Shown one piece after another: positions 32,886 to 43,324 of a stretch of DNA of 64,000 bases. Origin of the DNA: Gracilariopsis chorda (taxonomy: Eukaryota > Rhodophyta > Florideophyceae > Gracilariales > Gracilariaceae); NCBI GenBank assembly GCA_003194525.1, contig NBIV01000134.1:62001-126000 (forward strand). Reading direction: 5' to 3'. The translations under genes and the position numbers were made by a program. The number at the start of each line of letters is the position of its first letter. The first letter of the stretch is position 1. Under the pieces are notes generated by a model, which had not been told where the DNA came from, did no database searches, and saw only the letters and a program-made list of their open reading frames with translations.

Positions 32886-34583
32886 CTATCTCACCACTAC
32901 CTGGCTCTTCTCCAGCATCTCTTCCACCACCCGTCGGTACTCCGACTTCATCCGAACCCCCCGGAACTCCTTCACCAAACTCTTCTCATGAAATATCTGC
33001 ACGGTTGGCGACCCCGTCACCCCCGCAGCTTCCGCGATCTCCGCGTCCTTGCTGATGTCAATCTCAACGTAATGCACCCGCCCCTCATACGCTCGTACCA
33101 CAGCGTGCAGCATCGGTTTGAGCTGTCGGCACGGTCCACAGCCCGGTGACACGTACTTGACGATCAATGGACGTTTGCTCTCGTGATACAGCTTCCGCAG
33201 AGCGTACTGCCCACTGTGCCAGGTGTTGTCAATGTCGTAGCTGTTCTCATCGTCGGCGCCACGTCGGTCGCTTTCCTTCTCCTGTTCACTCTCAGTCTGC
33301 TCCACCGCCGCCGGCGCCGCCTGCTGCGCCTCGCTGCGACCGAACTCCACCGCGAGGCCACGTTGCGTAAGGTATCGCTCGGCAGCAAGTGCCGCCATGC
33401 ACCCACTGCCGGCCGCCGTAACCGCCTGTCGCCACTGCGAGTCAGCCACGTCACCCGCCGCAAATACCCCCGCCAGCCCCGTGTCTGGCGAGCCCGGTGT
33501 CGTGATCAAATATCCCGCCTTGTCGAAGCGCAGTCGCGAGTTGCCACGCAAGAAGCTCGTATTGGGCGTATGTCCGATTGCGTAGAACAGTCCACGCACC
33601 GCCAGCGATTCTTCGCCACCGTCCGCCTTACGTACTCGCACCGACTTGAGGGGAGAGCCCTTTGCGGACGCGTCTGATTCAGCCGATAACACCACACTGT
33701 TGAAATGAACCGTCACACTCGGGTGATTCAGCACGCGATCCTGCAACGTCTTGCTTGCGCGAAGTTCACCTGAGCGCACCAGTAAATGTACATGTGACCC
33801 ATACTTGCACAAATACACCGCCTCCTCACAGGCTGAATCTCCCCCTCCTACAACCGCGAGTTGCTGCGCCGCAAAGATAGGCGCCGCACCGTCACAGATT
33901 GCACAAGCCGAAATTCCAGACCCCCATAAATTCTGTTCACCGGGGATGCCAAGTCGTCTTGCACTGGCGCCCGTAGCAACAATAACCGCTTTGGCGCGTA
34001 CTGTTCCGGACTCTCGCGTGGAGACGCGGAACGGAAACGTATCCAGATCGGCGGCAATGGCGTCATCAACGATGAGCTGAGAGCCCCATCGCTGCGCTTG
34101 TTCGCGCATGTGTGACATGAGTTGCGGGCCGGAAATGCCTTGCGGGAAACCGGGGAAGTTTTCAACGTCCGCCGTGGTCATCAATTGACCGCCGGGCACG
34201 CCGCTGGCAAGCCCCTCCAGAACGAGCGGACGCAGATTTGCACGCGCAGCGTAGATAGCGGCTGTGTAGCCTGCTGGGCCGGAGCCGATGATGACCACAT
34301 TCTCAACGGGCTCCGACTTGGAGGATGAGGTTTGGGGCGGGGCAGACGGGGCTGTACGAGTGGGTGATGAGGTGAGCGGAGGGGTGGCTTCAGCGCGGGG
34401 CGCGCAGTACGGACGGCGGAAAGGGGGGCGACGTGGGGCGGAGTGGAAGCTGTTAGCAGAGCGCAAGCGATTTGTGAAAGGAGTGAGAGGGACGGGGGCA
34501 GAGAAGGCTGTCGTAGAACAACACGGGGACGGCGATAGGGAAGGCATTGCGCAGGGAAGTTTGTTGTTCGGACGAGGGAGCAT
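32886..34583 (-). CDS. NTRC: NADPH-dependent thioredoxin reductase C, plastid
   Basis: About 565 aa from the Met at 34583; 34547 or the far upstream 34790 are alternatives. It fuses an NADPH-thioredoxin reductase to a thioredoxin and, in plants and algae, feeds electrons to 2-Cys peroxiredoxins and other plastid targets. A Ser/Pro/Arg-rich presequence of about 80-95 residues precedes the FAD motif VVIIGSGPAGYTAAIYAARA. The redox centre SACAICDGA follows, then the NADP-side GGGDSACEEA and the FAD-side GVFAAGDVADSQWRQAV. An acidic linker leads to the thioredoxin domain with VKYVSPGCGPCRQLKP (CGPC active site) and GSPTVQIF. No intron seen. Divergent from the lumen-protein gene at 35928. Confidence 0.95.
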   Translation of the reverse strand: MLPRPNNKLPCAMPSLSPSPCCSTTAFSAPVPLTPFTNRLRSANSFHSAPRRPPFRRPYCAPRAEATPPLTSSPTRTAPSAPPQTSSSKSEPVENVVIIGSGPAGYTAAIYAARANLRPLVLEGLASGVPGGQLMTTADVENFPGFPQGISGPQLMSHMREQAQRWGSQLIVDDAIAADLDTFPFRVSTRESGTVRAKAVIVATGASARRLGIPGEQNLWGSGISACAICDGAAPIFAAQQLAVVGGGDSACEEAVYLCKYGSHVHLLVRSGELRASKTLQDRVLNHPSVTVHFNSVVLSAESDASAKGSPLKSVRVRKADGGEESLAVRGLFYAIGHTPNTSFLRGNSRLRFDKAGYLITTPGSPDTGLAGVFAAGDVADSQWRQAVTAAGSGCMAALAAERYLTQRGLAVEFGRSEAQQAAPAAVEQTESEQEKESDRRGADDENSYDIDNTWHSGQYALRKLYHESKRPLIVKYVSPGCGPCRQLKPMLHAVVRAYEGRVHYVEIDISKDAEIAEAAGVTGSPTVQIFHEKSLVKEFRGVRMKSEYRRVVEEMLEKSQVVVR

Positions 34584-35927
34584 GCAGCGGAACGCTACGG
34601 GTGTCGATACGATGGAAAGTGGAGGCAGAAGGGGACGGCGATGGGATGCGGACGGAGATGGGGCGCAGATTGTTTTGTGGCGCGCATAGCAGTGGAGGCG
34701 CGGTATGACAGATACGCAGCACTCGCCGCACAGGGCGTGACGGACGGCTGAGAGGGCGTCTGATGGCAGGCAGCGTGTACAGCGGTACACGGCGTACAGG
34801 CAGGGCAGGTGGAATAGTAAATGCGCGATGGGGGCGTTTTACGAGGGGTACGTAGCGGTGCGGAGGGACGGCAGCAAAGCAAAGGATGATTCAGGGTGGT
34901 ACATATACAAAAAGAGGCACGGCAGCGAGCAGATGCGCAGCGGTGTTTCACCGCAGCACGGCGGAGGCGGCCCAACGACGGGCGCCTGTGAGGCGACGAA
35001 GGATGCGTTGACGGGCACTGCCGGATTGTTTGCGCTTGCGAGGCGGCGGATGTTGCCACGGTCGCGGACCGTCTGCACGAAGTGTTGGCGGGGAGGCACC
35101 CATTGCACTGACGGATCGCGGGGTTGTTCCGCTGGGGGCGGGGCGGAGACGCGTTGTTAAACGCAGTTGGGGAGGGTGCGATGGTGATTGTGTGACGGAT
35201 TGCGGAGAGGGGACGGTGGTGGAGGTTGCACTTGGCATGAGCGATGCGGAAGCGGCTCGCGTGCGTTGACTTGGTGGAGGGAGCACTGCGAAGGAGGGTG
35301 GGGGAAGGGGGAGGGAGGCGTTGGAAAGATCTGTGTCGGAGGAGACGCACGAAGTTGAAGGTTGGTGGGGGGAGGCGGCTGCTGTTGGATGCGCGCGTAG
35401 AGGGGATGGAGGGGGAGGAGTACCGGTTGTGACGGTGCAGAAGGACGGGTTTCGGGAGCGAAGCGCGACGGGGCGCGTGAGACCGGCGGTTGGGGAGGGG
35501 GCGCGCGCGTGGAAGTTGAGGGGGGTGAAGGTGGTGGGGGGAGGCGGAGACGGCGGAGGCGACGGCGTGGACGATCGCGACGGTGAGTACTGAGAAGGGA
35601 ACGCGGTGTACATTTCGGGTTTGGAGTGGGGTGTTGGGGTTGGGGGTTGTGGGGGGGGACAGAGAAGGAGAAGGTTGGGGACGGCGCTTAAGGTGGTGTA
35701 CGAGGTGCGATGCGCGGTGGATTCGTGTGTGCACGCCATTGGGCGCGCGACAGCGCAATTCAAAAAGGCGCCGATTACGTCATGCGCCCCACTGCGCTGG
35801 CGACGCATGTCTGCGCCACGTGGAGCGCCGACGCCTCTGTCCCGCCGAAGGCGCACGCCACTGCGCAGTGCATCGCGTCGCCAATAATCTGCGCGCATCT
35901 CCCCACCCCACCCCCCCTCCCATCGAC
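34584..35927. other. Divergent promoter region, GC- and purine-rich
   Basis: 1.3 kb between the NTRC start and the lumen-protein start. Strong G-runs on the plus strand at 35160-35660 produce long spurious frames on both strands. A four-run guanine motif lies at 35628-35658. No gene recognised. Confidence 0.5.
35628..35658 (+). promoter_or_regulatory. Potential G-quadruplex upstream of lumen-protein gene
   Basis: Four guanine runs of 4, 4, 5 and 8 bases separated by loops of 4, 2 and 4 bases, about 270 bp upstream of the ATG at 35928. Such motifs can form G-quadruplexes. A regulatory role is only inferred from position. Confidence 0.5.
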
Positions 35928-36782
35928 ATGGCCGCCTTCGTTGCGCCCGCCACTCTGCCCTCCGTCAAGCGCCGCCCCACCGCGTCCAATGCGCCCTTCA
36001 TGCGCATCCGTCCCTCCAGGCGCGACGTGCTGCGCTCCGTGCCAGCCGCCGTGATCCCCCTCCTGCTCGCCGACTCCGGCGACATTCAGGCCGAACTGTC
36101 CGCTTTGGCCTCGCACATCCCCGGCGCCGGAATGCCCGACGTGTATTACCCGCCCTTTTTTCAGGGCGACTGGCTTGTCACTCGCGAGCTTTATGCAGTT
36201 GAAATGTCCGATGGCGCCGTGGAAATTGCCGCCCATTCCATGCTTTCCGGTCGCGCTATAGACGCTCTGCGCAACCGCATTGGCCTTAGGGAAACTTTTC
36301 CCGTTCGCTTTGTCTCCCACCGAGACCACATCATTGCCGACCGTTTGTTCAATACGCGCGCTGAGTTGGGCGCCGATCAGGTGCTTTGGGACGCTGACAA
36401 CCCTAACATCATCAGCGTTACCTGGGGTCGCGCCCCCGCTAAAAAACGCATTCGAGAGTGCAAGCTTACCAAGCGATCCTTTGTCGATGCTCCGCAGGGC
36501 TATGGAACCTTTGTCAGTAGCGAGTACGCAAGAGTCGTTGATGTTCCCTCCGAAGACGCGCTCATGTCCGTTTCGAAAGCACCCAGCGTTTATGGCCGAC
36601 GACGACTTGTGAGATACAAGGTTAGTAGTGTCTCCGATTCTATGCAACCGGATGCGCTTGATCGTATTGTCGTTGACTACATCTATCCGCCTTCTCCACC
36701 TGGTGCAAAGTATTCTATGCTCCTCAAGTATCGAGACTTTCTCAACCGTCCTACCGACTCGCGCTCACGATTTTCGCCGTAG
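35928..36782 (+). CDS. Thylakoid lumen protein, DUF6816-like, with Tat signal
   Basis: 284 aa from the ATG at 35928. The same frame is open further upstream, but that part is GC-rich and non-conserved looking. The N-terminus has a basic plastid transit part, then a twin-arginine signal (SRRDVLRSV), then a hydrophobic stretch PAAVIPLLLA, predicting Tat import to the thylakoid lumen. The mature part begins near MPDVYYPPFFQGDWLVTREL, a tract resembling plant and cyanobacterial DUF6816 proteins, whose biochemical role is unknown. No intron. Convergent with the kinase gene, with 161 bp between stops. Confidence 0.7.
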   Translation: MAAFVAPATLPSVKRRPTASNAPFMRIRPSRRDVLRSVPAAVIPLLLADSGDIQAELSALASHIPGAGMPDVYYPPFFQGDWLVTRELYAVEMSDGAVEIAAHSMLSGRAIDALRNRIGLRETFPVRFVSHRDHIIADRLFNTRAELGADQVLWDADNPNIISVTWGRAPAKKRIRECKLTKRSFVDAPQGYGTFVSSEYARVVDVPSEDALMSVSKAPSVYGRRRLVRYKVSSVSDSMQPDALDRIVVDYIYPPSPPGAKYSMLLKYRDFLNRPTDSRSRFSP

Positions 36783-36943
36783 ACAACTCAACTGCGCTTC
36801 ACTTCGCGACCACTATCCGTTACACACACGTGCTTCATAGCCACTTTATTCTTTCAAACAAAAAAGTACAACACTACATGTATCTCTCCATCCCTATACC
36901 TTCACTTCGTGTTACACACTAGTGTCCGTCTCCTCACATTCTG

Positions 36944-39212
36944 CTACGTTTCAAATATATGGCCGCCTTGCGTACTCGGCGTACATGGCGAAACAACCGC
37001 TTCAACCTTCTTCTTGTGCTTTCTCTTTTTAGGTTTGTCCACACCTTCGTTGCACCCATCCCCGTCGTTTGCTTCCGTTTCTTCCAGTTGCACAACACCA
37101 CTTTCATCCACTTCCGTCACTCCCAGTTTACCCAGCCCAAGTTCCAGATCCAGCGCCCCCGCAGCCAACGGTGAAGGGCCAGCCGCTCCTTTATTTTCAT
37201 TCTTCCCCAGCAATCGCTTCGAAAGTTTCCGCACCGGAGCAAATTTGTTCGACGCCTTCCTAGTAATCGAGTTCATTAGTCTCGACTTCAGCAACGACTT
37301 TCTACCATCTGAATAGCTGTTTTTTCCGTGCGACTCTTTCCCAATCATGAACGCGGGTGCAGACTTGGGTCCATCTATGGTAGCTTCAGGTGTTCGTGCT
37401 CTTACACCCGCTGATTGAACGCACTGTTCCTCCTGAGTTAGTGTGTTTCGCCCCTGTAGCCCCCTGAAAAAACTTGAAAACTTGTTGCTAGACCCGTCTC
37501 CTGATCCGTCCGCAAATTCCAACTTGTGCCTTTGGGAGAATATCTCGTCGTCAATTGTTTGTGGCTCAAGGCGAATTGAAACACCCTCATCAACAAATGA
37601 GATTTGTGACGCCGAAACATCTCGACTCGCAGAATTGATGCTTGCTTGACCCGATAGAATGCGCTCTTTGGTGCGGGCCGAACTCGACTGAGAGCTGTGT
37701 CGAGGGTTTGTATTCGCTCTCCTCGGTGTCACTAACCACTTGAACCGATTCACCGCTGTGACAGCCGCAAACGCAACAGCCCATCGTTTCTTGGGTGTTC
37801 GTATCCCACTTTCAATTACAGCATTTCGATGCACCGATTCCTTCCACCCGACCGAGTCGACTCCTGCAAGGGATCCGTCAGTGTTGGTTCGGGTCACGAA
37901 GAACGAAGAGAATCGTCCGTGCGCACCAATTTTCGTTGACATTCCCTTGCGCTCTTTTATGGTGTCCAGCCACGGGTGTACAAGACATCCGAACGGTGAC
38001 AGCCTCTTCTCCGGATCCGTACACAGTACCGCTCTCATAAACGATTTCACCTCTTCGCCATATAATGCCCACTCTTCTTCGGGAAAGGTCAGCGTCACAC
38101 CCTTGCGGATTTGAAGCAACATGTCCTTATTTTCATCAAGTGGAAGTCGGCGCGTAATTGTGTTGTAGCACAGCATTCCGAGTGCCCACACATCCACCTT
38201 TTCTGTATACGGCTCCCTGTTTGCAATTTCTGGTGCAATGAACTCCGGTGTTCCTATCATGGTGCACATCAATACTTTCTTTTCCTTCATCTCTGCTATA
38301 TCTGCAATGCTGGACAACCCAAAGTCCGATATCTTCACATGAAACGGAAGTGTGGAACTCGTACACAGCACGTTCTCAGGCTTTAGGTCTCGATGGACAA
38401 TGCCTTGGCTGTGGAGGTAAATTATACCGTCCAAGATTTCTCGCATGATTTGCACTACATCTTGTTCGTGGAAACGAATACCATCCTCTATAGACTCATA
38501 CAACATGCCACCTTTCATATACTCCATTACGATATGGATCTCATTTTCCGTCTCAAAAACGTCGTATGTCTTGACAATGTTAGGGTGGTTCACTCGCTTA
38601 ATAATGGCTATTTCACGTCCATACAGTTGAGCATGTGCTTCTTCTTTCTCTATTGTCTTTATCGCCCGAAGTTCACCAGTTTTCCTGCATCTACCGACAC
38701 GTACAATGGCAAATCCACCTTCTCCAATGATGTTCCCAACCTCATATTCACCCTCCACCGTTCTTATTGAAGCGGTTCGTAGCTTCTCAACCCAAGACGT
38801 ACAGTCTTCTTCAGTTTTACTGTAGAGGATGATAACATTATTTTCAAAGTCCTTCGAAGCATCTTGGTCCAGCTTTTCCAACTGCACAGCAAATGCAGTT
38901 GAACTGAGTTGATGAATTCGAGCGCCCTGAATATTTACCACCCACGAAGCTTCTGAACTCTGTTGGACAAGCAAACTTCAAAAGTTAGCAGACGAGTTTC
39001 AAGCAGTTAAACTATGACGTAACGTGCTTTCTACGTTGAAGCCGCGTCAAATTCCTTACCTCTTGAGTGTGCTTTGAAAGAACGCCACCGTCAAGCCTAA
39101 AAAAACGCTTGCGACGAAGTCCGAAGGACTTGCCACCCTTCCCAGGACGGCGTAGGTACCCCGCTTTACTGCAATTTGATGATGATCTCGACTGCATGGT
39201 TCCTGTTGTCAC
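36944..39212 (-). CDS. PH-domain protein kinase, CAMK-like, two exons
   Basis: Exon 1 is 39212-39060 and exon 2 is 38959-36944, separated by a 100-nt GT-AG intron (38960-39059, donor GTAAGG, acceptor CCAACAG). The product is about 722 aa. Residues 15-120 form a pleckstrin homology domain: KAGYLRRPGKGGKSFGLRRK and RFFRLDGG from exon 1, EEDCTSWVEKLRTA as the final helix in exon 2. The intron splits this domain. The Ser/Thr kinase follows with GEGGFAIVRVG (ATP loop), RAIKTI (Lys), HRDLKPEN, DFGLSS and GTPEFIAPEI. The ordering and length suggest the CAMK group. A long Ser-rich tail ends in a basic KKRKHKKK patch. It probably links phosphoinositide or membrane signals to phosphorylation; substrates unknown. 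Confidence 0.88.
38960..39059 (-). other. Spliceosomal intron of the PH-kinase gene
   Basis: GTAAGG...CAACAG on the minus strand, 100 nt. Removing it brings the two halves of the PH domain into one frame. Confidence 0.85.
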
Positions 39213-39678
39213 GAGTATATCGAAAAACGTTTAAAGCATTCCCTCCAGAATATCTGTGTACTGAAACTCCAGAACACAAACAAAAGAATGTCCAATACGG
39301 TGCCCAGAACATGGACCTATCCATGCACACACACTCGTTCTTAGCGAAACAGTGTTAAAGAAGACAAAATCGTTTACCCAAGAAACGTATTTCACGGCCA
39401 AATATTGTGTCTGTCCATGGAGAGGGGCAATGATTATGTTTGGATGTATTGCAGAACAATTTGGGAAGCGCTCTGTTTCGGATGGAGTTTAGAGGAATAA
39501 AGAACATCTCTGTTTCGGACGACGCCATTTTAGGGATTAGAGAAGCAACGTGGAACATTTCGTGTCAATGTGAGAGAGGCGGAGTCGAGCAGTACAGAGT
39601 ATGAAGAAAGGGATTTTACAATATGCATCACTCACAGTGAGCTTACAAGACCTGTTCATCGGAATGCTTTGCCGCATT

Positions 39679-41286
39679 TTATGCTTCTTTATCCTTCTTC
39701 TTCTTCTTCTTTTTCTTCTTCTTCGATGAATCCAGCTCGTCAGCCGTTTCTTCCTCTCGCTTCCGCTTCTTCTTTGAGGACTTGTCCTTCTTTTCCTTCT
39801 TCCGTTTCTTTTCTTTCCGATCGTCGGGGGTGACAGCGTCTTCGACTTCCATTGAGGGAACTTCCTCCGCCGAAAAGGGAGACTCCTCAGATTTATGAAC
39901 TTTTGGTGGTAGAGCTGGCGTGCTACCGTTTGCAGGAGCAGCTACATCGGCCGACCGTTCTTCAGAGGACGGTTGTGCAGGCGGAGGTACGTTTAGGGAC
40001 TTATATGAATTCTTCCAGTCTGCGGGTGTCTTTTCGTTGTGATTACCGTACTTGTCAAGTTTGCCTTCCCTTATAAGCCCTTTCTTCTTGCCTGCAGTCG
40101 GCCCAAGACCCCATGCTCGAGGATATGTATCTCTCTCCATAACGACCCTCTTAATCCGTGCGACGCGTCCATGATCGCACGTAGCGATAACTGCAGTGTT
40201 CATCTCTGCAATGGCAATGGCAATAGCCTCACCCTTGGTTGTAATCAAAGCCACCTCCTGGCCTACGTCGATATCATCTTCAAATCGAAGTACACCCGGA
40301 ATCATGAGTACGGCACCGTAGCAGATAGCATTAACCGCAGTGTCCTTTACGACGATACGCTTGAAGTTAACGAGAAGCGCTTCAAGTGGTTGAATTACGG
40401 ATCGCAAGTAAGATTCATCGCGTTGATTGTCATAAACCCACATAGCGTCCAACACATCGTGCATAGTAACCATGTTTTCTTCTTCTCCCATGATTCCGCT
40501 TCGTACGCGACGTAATTCAAGCATGCTTCCTCCGACACCTAACAGATATCCCAGATGTACACACAAGGTACGAATGTACGTACCAGCCTCACATTTGACC
40601 CAAAATACGGCGAGACGTTTCGCTTCATCATACTCCAGAAGCTTTGCTTCATAGACTGTGCGAATCCGAAGTTGTCTTTTGACAGCGGAAATAAGCGGCG
40701 GCCTTTGAAACAGTGCACCCGTAAGCATTTCAACGGCTCTCCGCACCTTTGAAACGGGGTTCTCACCGAGCTCACCGTGAAGTTTCAGTACCCCGACATA
40801 CTCCTTGCCCGCGCCTTGCTGTGATTTCACTAGTCGTGTTGCGCGATCAATGCAGACGATGAGGTTACCCGTGACCTTTGGATCAAGCGTTCCGGAGTGA
40901 CCTGTCTTATCGACGCGGAGAATTCTTTTGATCCAGGCGACGACTTCGTGGGAAGATGGATTGGAGGGCTTGTCGAGATTAATGACGCCGTATCGAAGAT
41001 ACTCCAGTATTGGGCGACTGAGTGGGGAGTGTCCAACGGGGATGGGAGTGAAGTGGGAGGAGCGCACGTTGAGTGTGTCGTAATTCTTTAGCAGGAGAGG
41101 CCATTTGGAGGTATCTAGTTCGGGTTTCTGTTGAGTGGAAATGCAACGAATGTAGTAGGAGGGTAGGGTGTCAGTCATAGAATTCACTTCCGCAAGTTGC
41201 GAAGAAATAAAACTTACCGATGACTCGGGCTTAACGACGTAATCTTGAGTGCCTTGTGATGCTTCTGGAGGGTCTGTCGCACCCAT
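39679..41286 (-). CDS. CBF5: Dyskerin / Cbf5, H/ACA RNP pseudouridine synthase
   Basis: Two exons, 41286-41218 and 41127-39679, 505 aa, close to human dyskerin (514). Catalytic subunit of H/ACA ribonucleoproteins. It turns uridine into pseudouridine in rRNA and snRNA and, in many eukaryotes, stabilises telomerase RNA. Seen: the dyskerin-like N-terminal box [26 protein letters not shown] with the catalytic Asp, [24 protein letters not shown], and a PUA domain with [18 protein letters not shown] and [10 protein letters not shown]. The [20 protein letters not shown] tract is near-invariant. The C-terminus has acidic/basic repeats ending in poly-Lys, a typical nucleolar tail. The intron between the exons is a multiple of three and open. 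Confidence 0.96.
   Translation of the reverse strand: MGATDPPEASQGTQDYVVKPESSVSFISSQLAEVNSMTDTLPSYYIRCISTQQKPELDTSKWPLLLKNYDTLNVRSSHFTPIPVGHSPLSRPILEYLRYGVINLDKPSNPSSHEVVAWIKRILRVDKTGHSGTLDPKVTGNLIVCIDRATRLVKSQQGAGKEYVGVLKLHGELGENPVSKVRRAVEMLTGALFQRPPLISAVKRQLRIRTVYEAKLLEYDEAKRLAVFWVKCEAGTYIRTLCVHLGYLLGVGGSMLELRRVRSGIMGEEENMVTMHDVLDAMWVYDNQRDESYLRSVIQPLEALLVNFKRIVVKDTAVNAICYGAVLMIPGVLRFEDDIDVGQEVALITTKGEAIAIAIAEMNTAVIATCDHGRVARIKRVVMERDTYPRAWGLGPTAGKKKGLIREGKLDKYGNHNEKTPADWKNSYKSLNVPPPAQPSSEERSADVAAPANGSTPALPPKVHKSEESPFSAEEVPSMEVEDAVTPDDRKEKKRKKEKKDKSSKKKRKREEETADELDSSKKKKKKKKKKDKEA
41128..41217 (-). other. 90-nt in-frame intron of CBF5
   Basis: GTAAGT...CAACAG on the minus strand, exactly 90 nt and without a stop in the coding frame. 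It encodes 30 residues that other dyskerins lack, lying between KPESS and KPELDTSKW. Confidence 0.85.
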
Positions 41287-41817
41287 TTTGGGATCCCTGA
41301 ACGTTGAGCTTGCTCGATCTAAGACGCAGTCCAGGAGCCGAATCTATAGATGACCGAGAACAGAAGCAGGAGATCAGATGAGGCTGAGGTGCATTGTCTA
41401 GAGAATCGGGAGAGTTTCGACACGGCAGCAGCGTTTACCAGAGCTGAGCCCTCTAGTTCTCAGGGACGGCGCAAAGTAGCGGATCAAGTCTGATTACTAG
41501 ATAGCGTGGGGCCCATCCGCCGTCCTGCCACCAACGTTGAGCACACGTGCCAATGAGAGCACGACAAGTTCCGTCAGTATCCACGCGTAGTAGCCTTTCG
41601 GTGATGGCGGCTACTCGGAGACCGGCGGTGCCACGTGTGCGCGTGTTGGATCAACGAGCGCGACTACCATGTCGTCAGCAATGCATTCGCCGGAGTGCAG
41701 ATCTCGCCACCTCTTTAACTCTCAAGTTGAGAATATGACGATGGTGTTCGCCATATTCCGACGCCGCGTTCCTCCTTGCGAAACAACTCACCTCATCCGC
41801 CCCCGTTGCCCCACGCC

Positions 41818-42021
41818 ATGGTCGAGCGCAGACATCGCTACTTCAAGGGATACTGGAACCCAGAGCGCCGCCGTCTCAGAATGACGAAAGAACAGGGCAC
41901 GTTGCCCAGCATCTGCAACAGCGCCGTTCTCGCGCCGGGCGGCGCCACTCACGCCATCGTTGCCGCCGTTGCCATGCTTTCCGCAGTCTGGTCTTTCTCC
42001 AGATTGCTGGGCAGGATGTAA
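41818..42021 (+). CDS. Small single-pass membrane protein, uncharacterised
   Basis: 67 aa from the ATG at 41818. A basic N-terminus (RRHRYFKGYWNPERRRLRM) is followed by a hydrophobic stretch near the C-terminus (THAIVAAVAMLSAVWSF) and a short basic end. The layout resembles small inner-membrane subunits of respiratory complexes, but no family was recognised. An in-frame start at 41776 would add 14 residues. It ends 65 bp from the convergent coiled-coil gene. Confidence 0.45.
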   Translation: MVERRHRYFKGYWNPERRRLRMTKEQGTLPSICNSAVLAPGGATHAIVAAVAMLSAVWSFSRLLGRM

Positions 42022-42085
42022 ACTGTGCTTGACCTGTGCTCTCAAGTGGTTATATCATTTTACAGTTTCTATCATACATTGTGCG

Positions 42086-43324
42086 CTAGCTAAAAGCCTC
42101 ATGGATCAACTCGGCTCGAATTCGCACCAGTTCCTTCGATGTTCTTTCCAGTTCACTCGAAGAACTCGAGTAATCCTCTCTCAGCTGCGCTACATGTTTC
42201 TTTTGCATCGCAATGCTTTTCACCAAGCTCTCCTCCACACTCTCTACAACTGCCTCCGCCTTATCAATAGCCAATCGAGCCATCAGATCCGTCGTAACGC
42301 CATCGAAAAAGATGTCCGTCATCCCCAACGACATCTTATCTTTACTACGTGCATTAAGCGTTTTGCGTAACGGAAGTTTCGGGTTTAGTACAACTGCTTG
42401 CTCCAGTTTGGATAGCGCACATTGCACCTTTGTTCTAGCCGCCTTAAATCGAATTTGACTTTGCATGCCGGCCATCATTCCAATTGCGCCGCCGTTGAAC
42501 AAGTCCACCGTATTAGTGATACGCGCATCCCAAAGGTCTTTTCTCGCGTTTCCAACTTCGACCAAAGCGGATGTCAGCAGTTGATAAGCCTGCCGTTGAG
42601 CGGTGAGGCTGTCCTTTTTCCGATTGGTAACAAGTACCAACGCGTCGCGTTCCTCCTCTACAAGATTCTCCTGTAAAGAGCCCGCCTGCAGCCCGTCAAA
42701 CATTTTGTCCAGCAATTGTCGTCGCATGCGTTCCGATTTGTGCAGTTTCTTCGCATCACCGCGTAACCGTTTGCACGTTTCCATGTCTTGCAGCGCCTGC
42801 CGTTGCGCATGGACAGCTTCTCGATCTGCGTCTGCGCAATTTTGGGAGGCACTGTCGAGTTGACTTTGTACGCTGCTTAACTTTTGTCGCATTTTACGCC
42901 GCAGTAGCATTTTACGAACGTGTTGTTTCTCGAGTTGATCGAGGTAGTCGGAGAGAGATTCTTCGGTGGCCCGTATCCGGTCGGCGGTGTCCGTGGCGTG
43001 TTTGGCGTTCTTTGCGGATTTCTTGGCTCGTGCTACAGCATCCTGGTATAGCGTGTCACTGCCTTGAAGGGCGTTGACGACCGACTCGTGATGCAAGTAC
43101 AAATTCCTGCCGGTCTTTTCGCCATGCGGGGTGGTGGGTTGTGAGGAAAGCGAGGAAGCGGTGTCGGGAGACCTCGTGTCTAGCGAGCTCATAGCACTCC
43201 GGGAACGATAAGGATGGATGGGAATTGGTGAGCAATGGAAGGCGTTAAGCTTTTGGGGTTTCGAAAATGGCTTGCAGTTTGGTAGGTTATCGAAGAGTGA
43301 TTGTGGCGAAGCGGTAAGGAGCAC
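42086..43324 (-). CDS. Coiled-coil protein, uncharacterised
   Basis: 412 aa, or 368 aa from the internal Met at 43192, which may be the true start since the first 44 residues look unstructured. Long heptad-rich helices cover about residues 85-220 and 340-405, rich in Lys, Arg, Gln and Glu. A central globular-looking tract, DLWDARITNTVDLFNGGAIGM then MMAGMQSQIRFKAA, is followed by a second Phe/Asp tract (DIFFDGVTTDLMARLAIDKA). This arrangement resembles helical proteins with a WDxxxGG-type motif. No function assigned. No intron seen. Confidence 0.7.
   Translation of the reverse strand: MLLTASPQSLFDNLPNCKPFSKPQKLNAFHCSPIPIHPYRSRSAMSSLDTRSPDTASSLSSQPTTPHGEKTGRNLYLHHESVVNALQGSDTLYQDAVARAKKSAKNAKHATDTADRIRATEESLSDYLDQLEKQHVRKMLLRRKMRQKLSSVQSQLDSASQNCADADREAVHAQRQALQDMETCKRLRGDAKKLHKSERMRRQLLDKMFDGLQAGSLQENLVEEERDALVLVTNRKKDSLTAQRQAYQLLTSALVEVGNARKDLWDARITNTVDLFNGGAIGMMAGMQSQIRFKAARTKVQCALSKLEQAVVLNPKLPLRKTLNARSKDKMSLGMTDIFFDGVTTDLMARLAIDKAEAVVESVEESLVKSIAMQKKHVAQLREDYSSSSSELERTSKELVRIRAELIHEAFS

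Noticed and set aside
34595-35898. Long Pro/Ser/Thr-rich minus-strand frames (up to 387 aa) upstream of NTRC
   Set aside because: They mirror purine-rich GC-biased sequence. Competing frames are open on both strands and none has conserved motifs.
35583-35927. N-terminal extension of the lumen-protein gene
   Set aside because: The frame is open, but it covers the G-run block. The recognisable transit and twin-arginine sequence starts at the ATG at 35928.
36944-38974. Kinase gene starting at 38974 as a single exon
   Set aside because: That frame opens with a non-ATG codon inside the intron. Splice sites at 38960-39059 join it to an exon that completes the PH domain.
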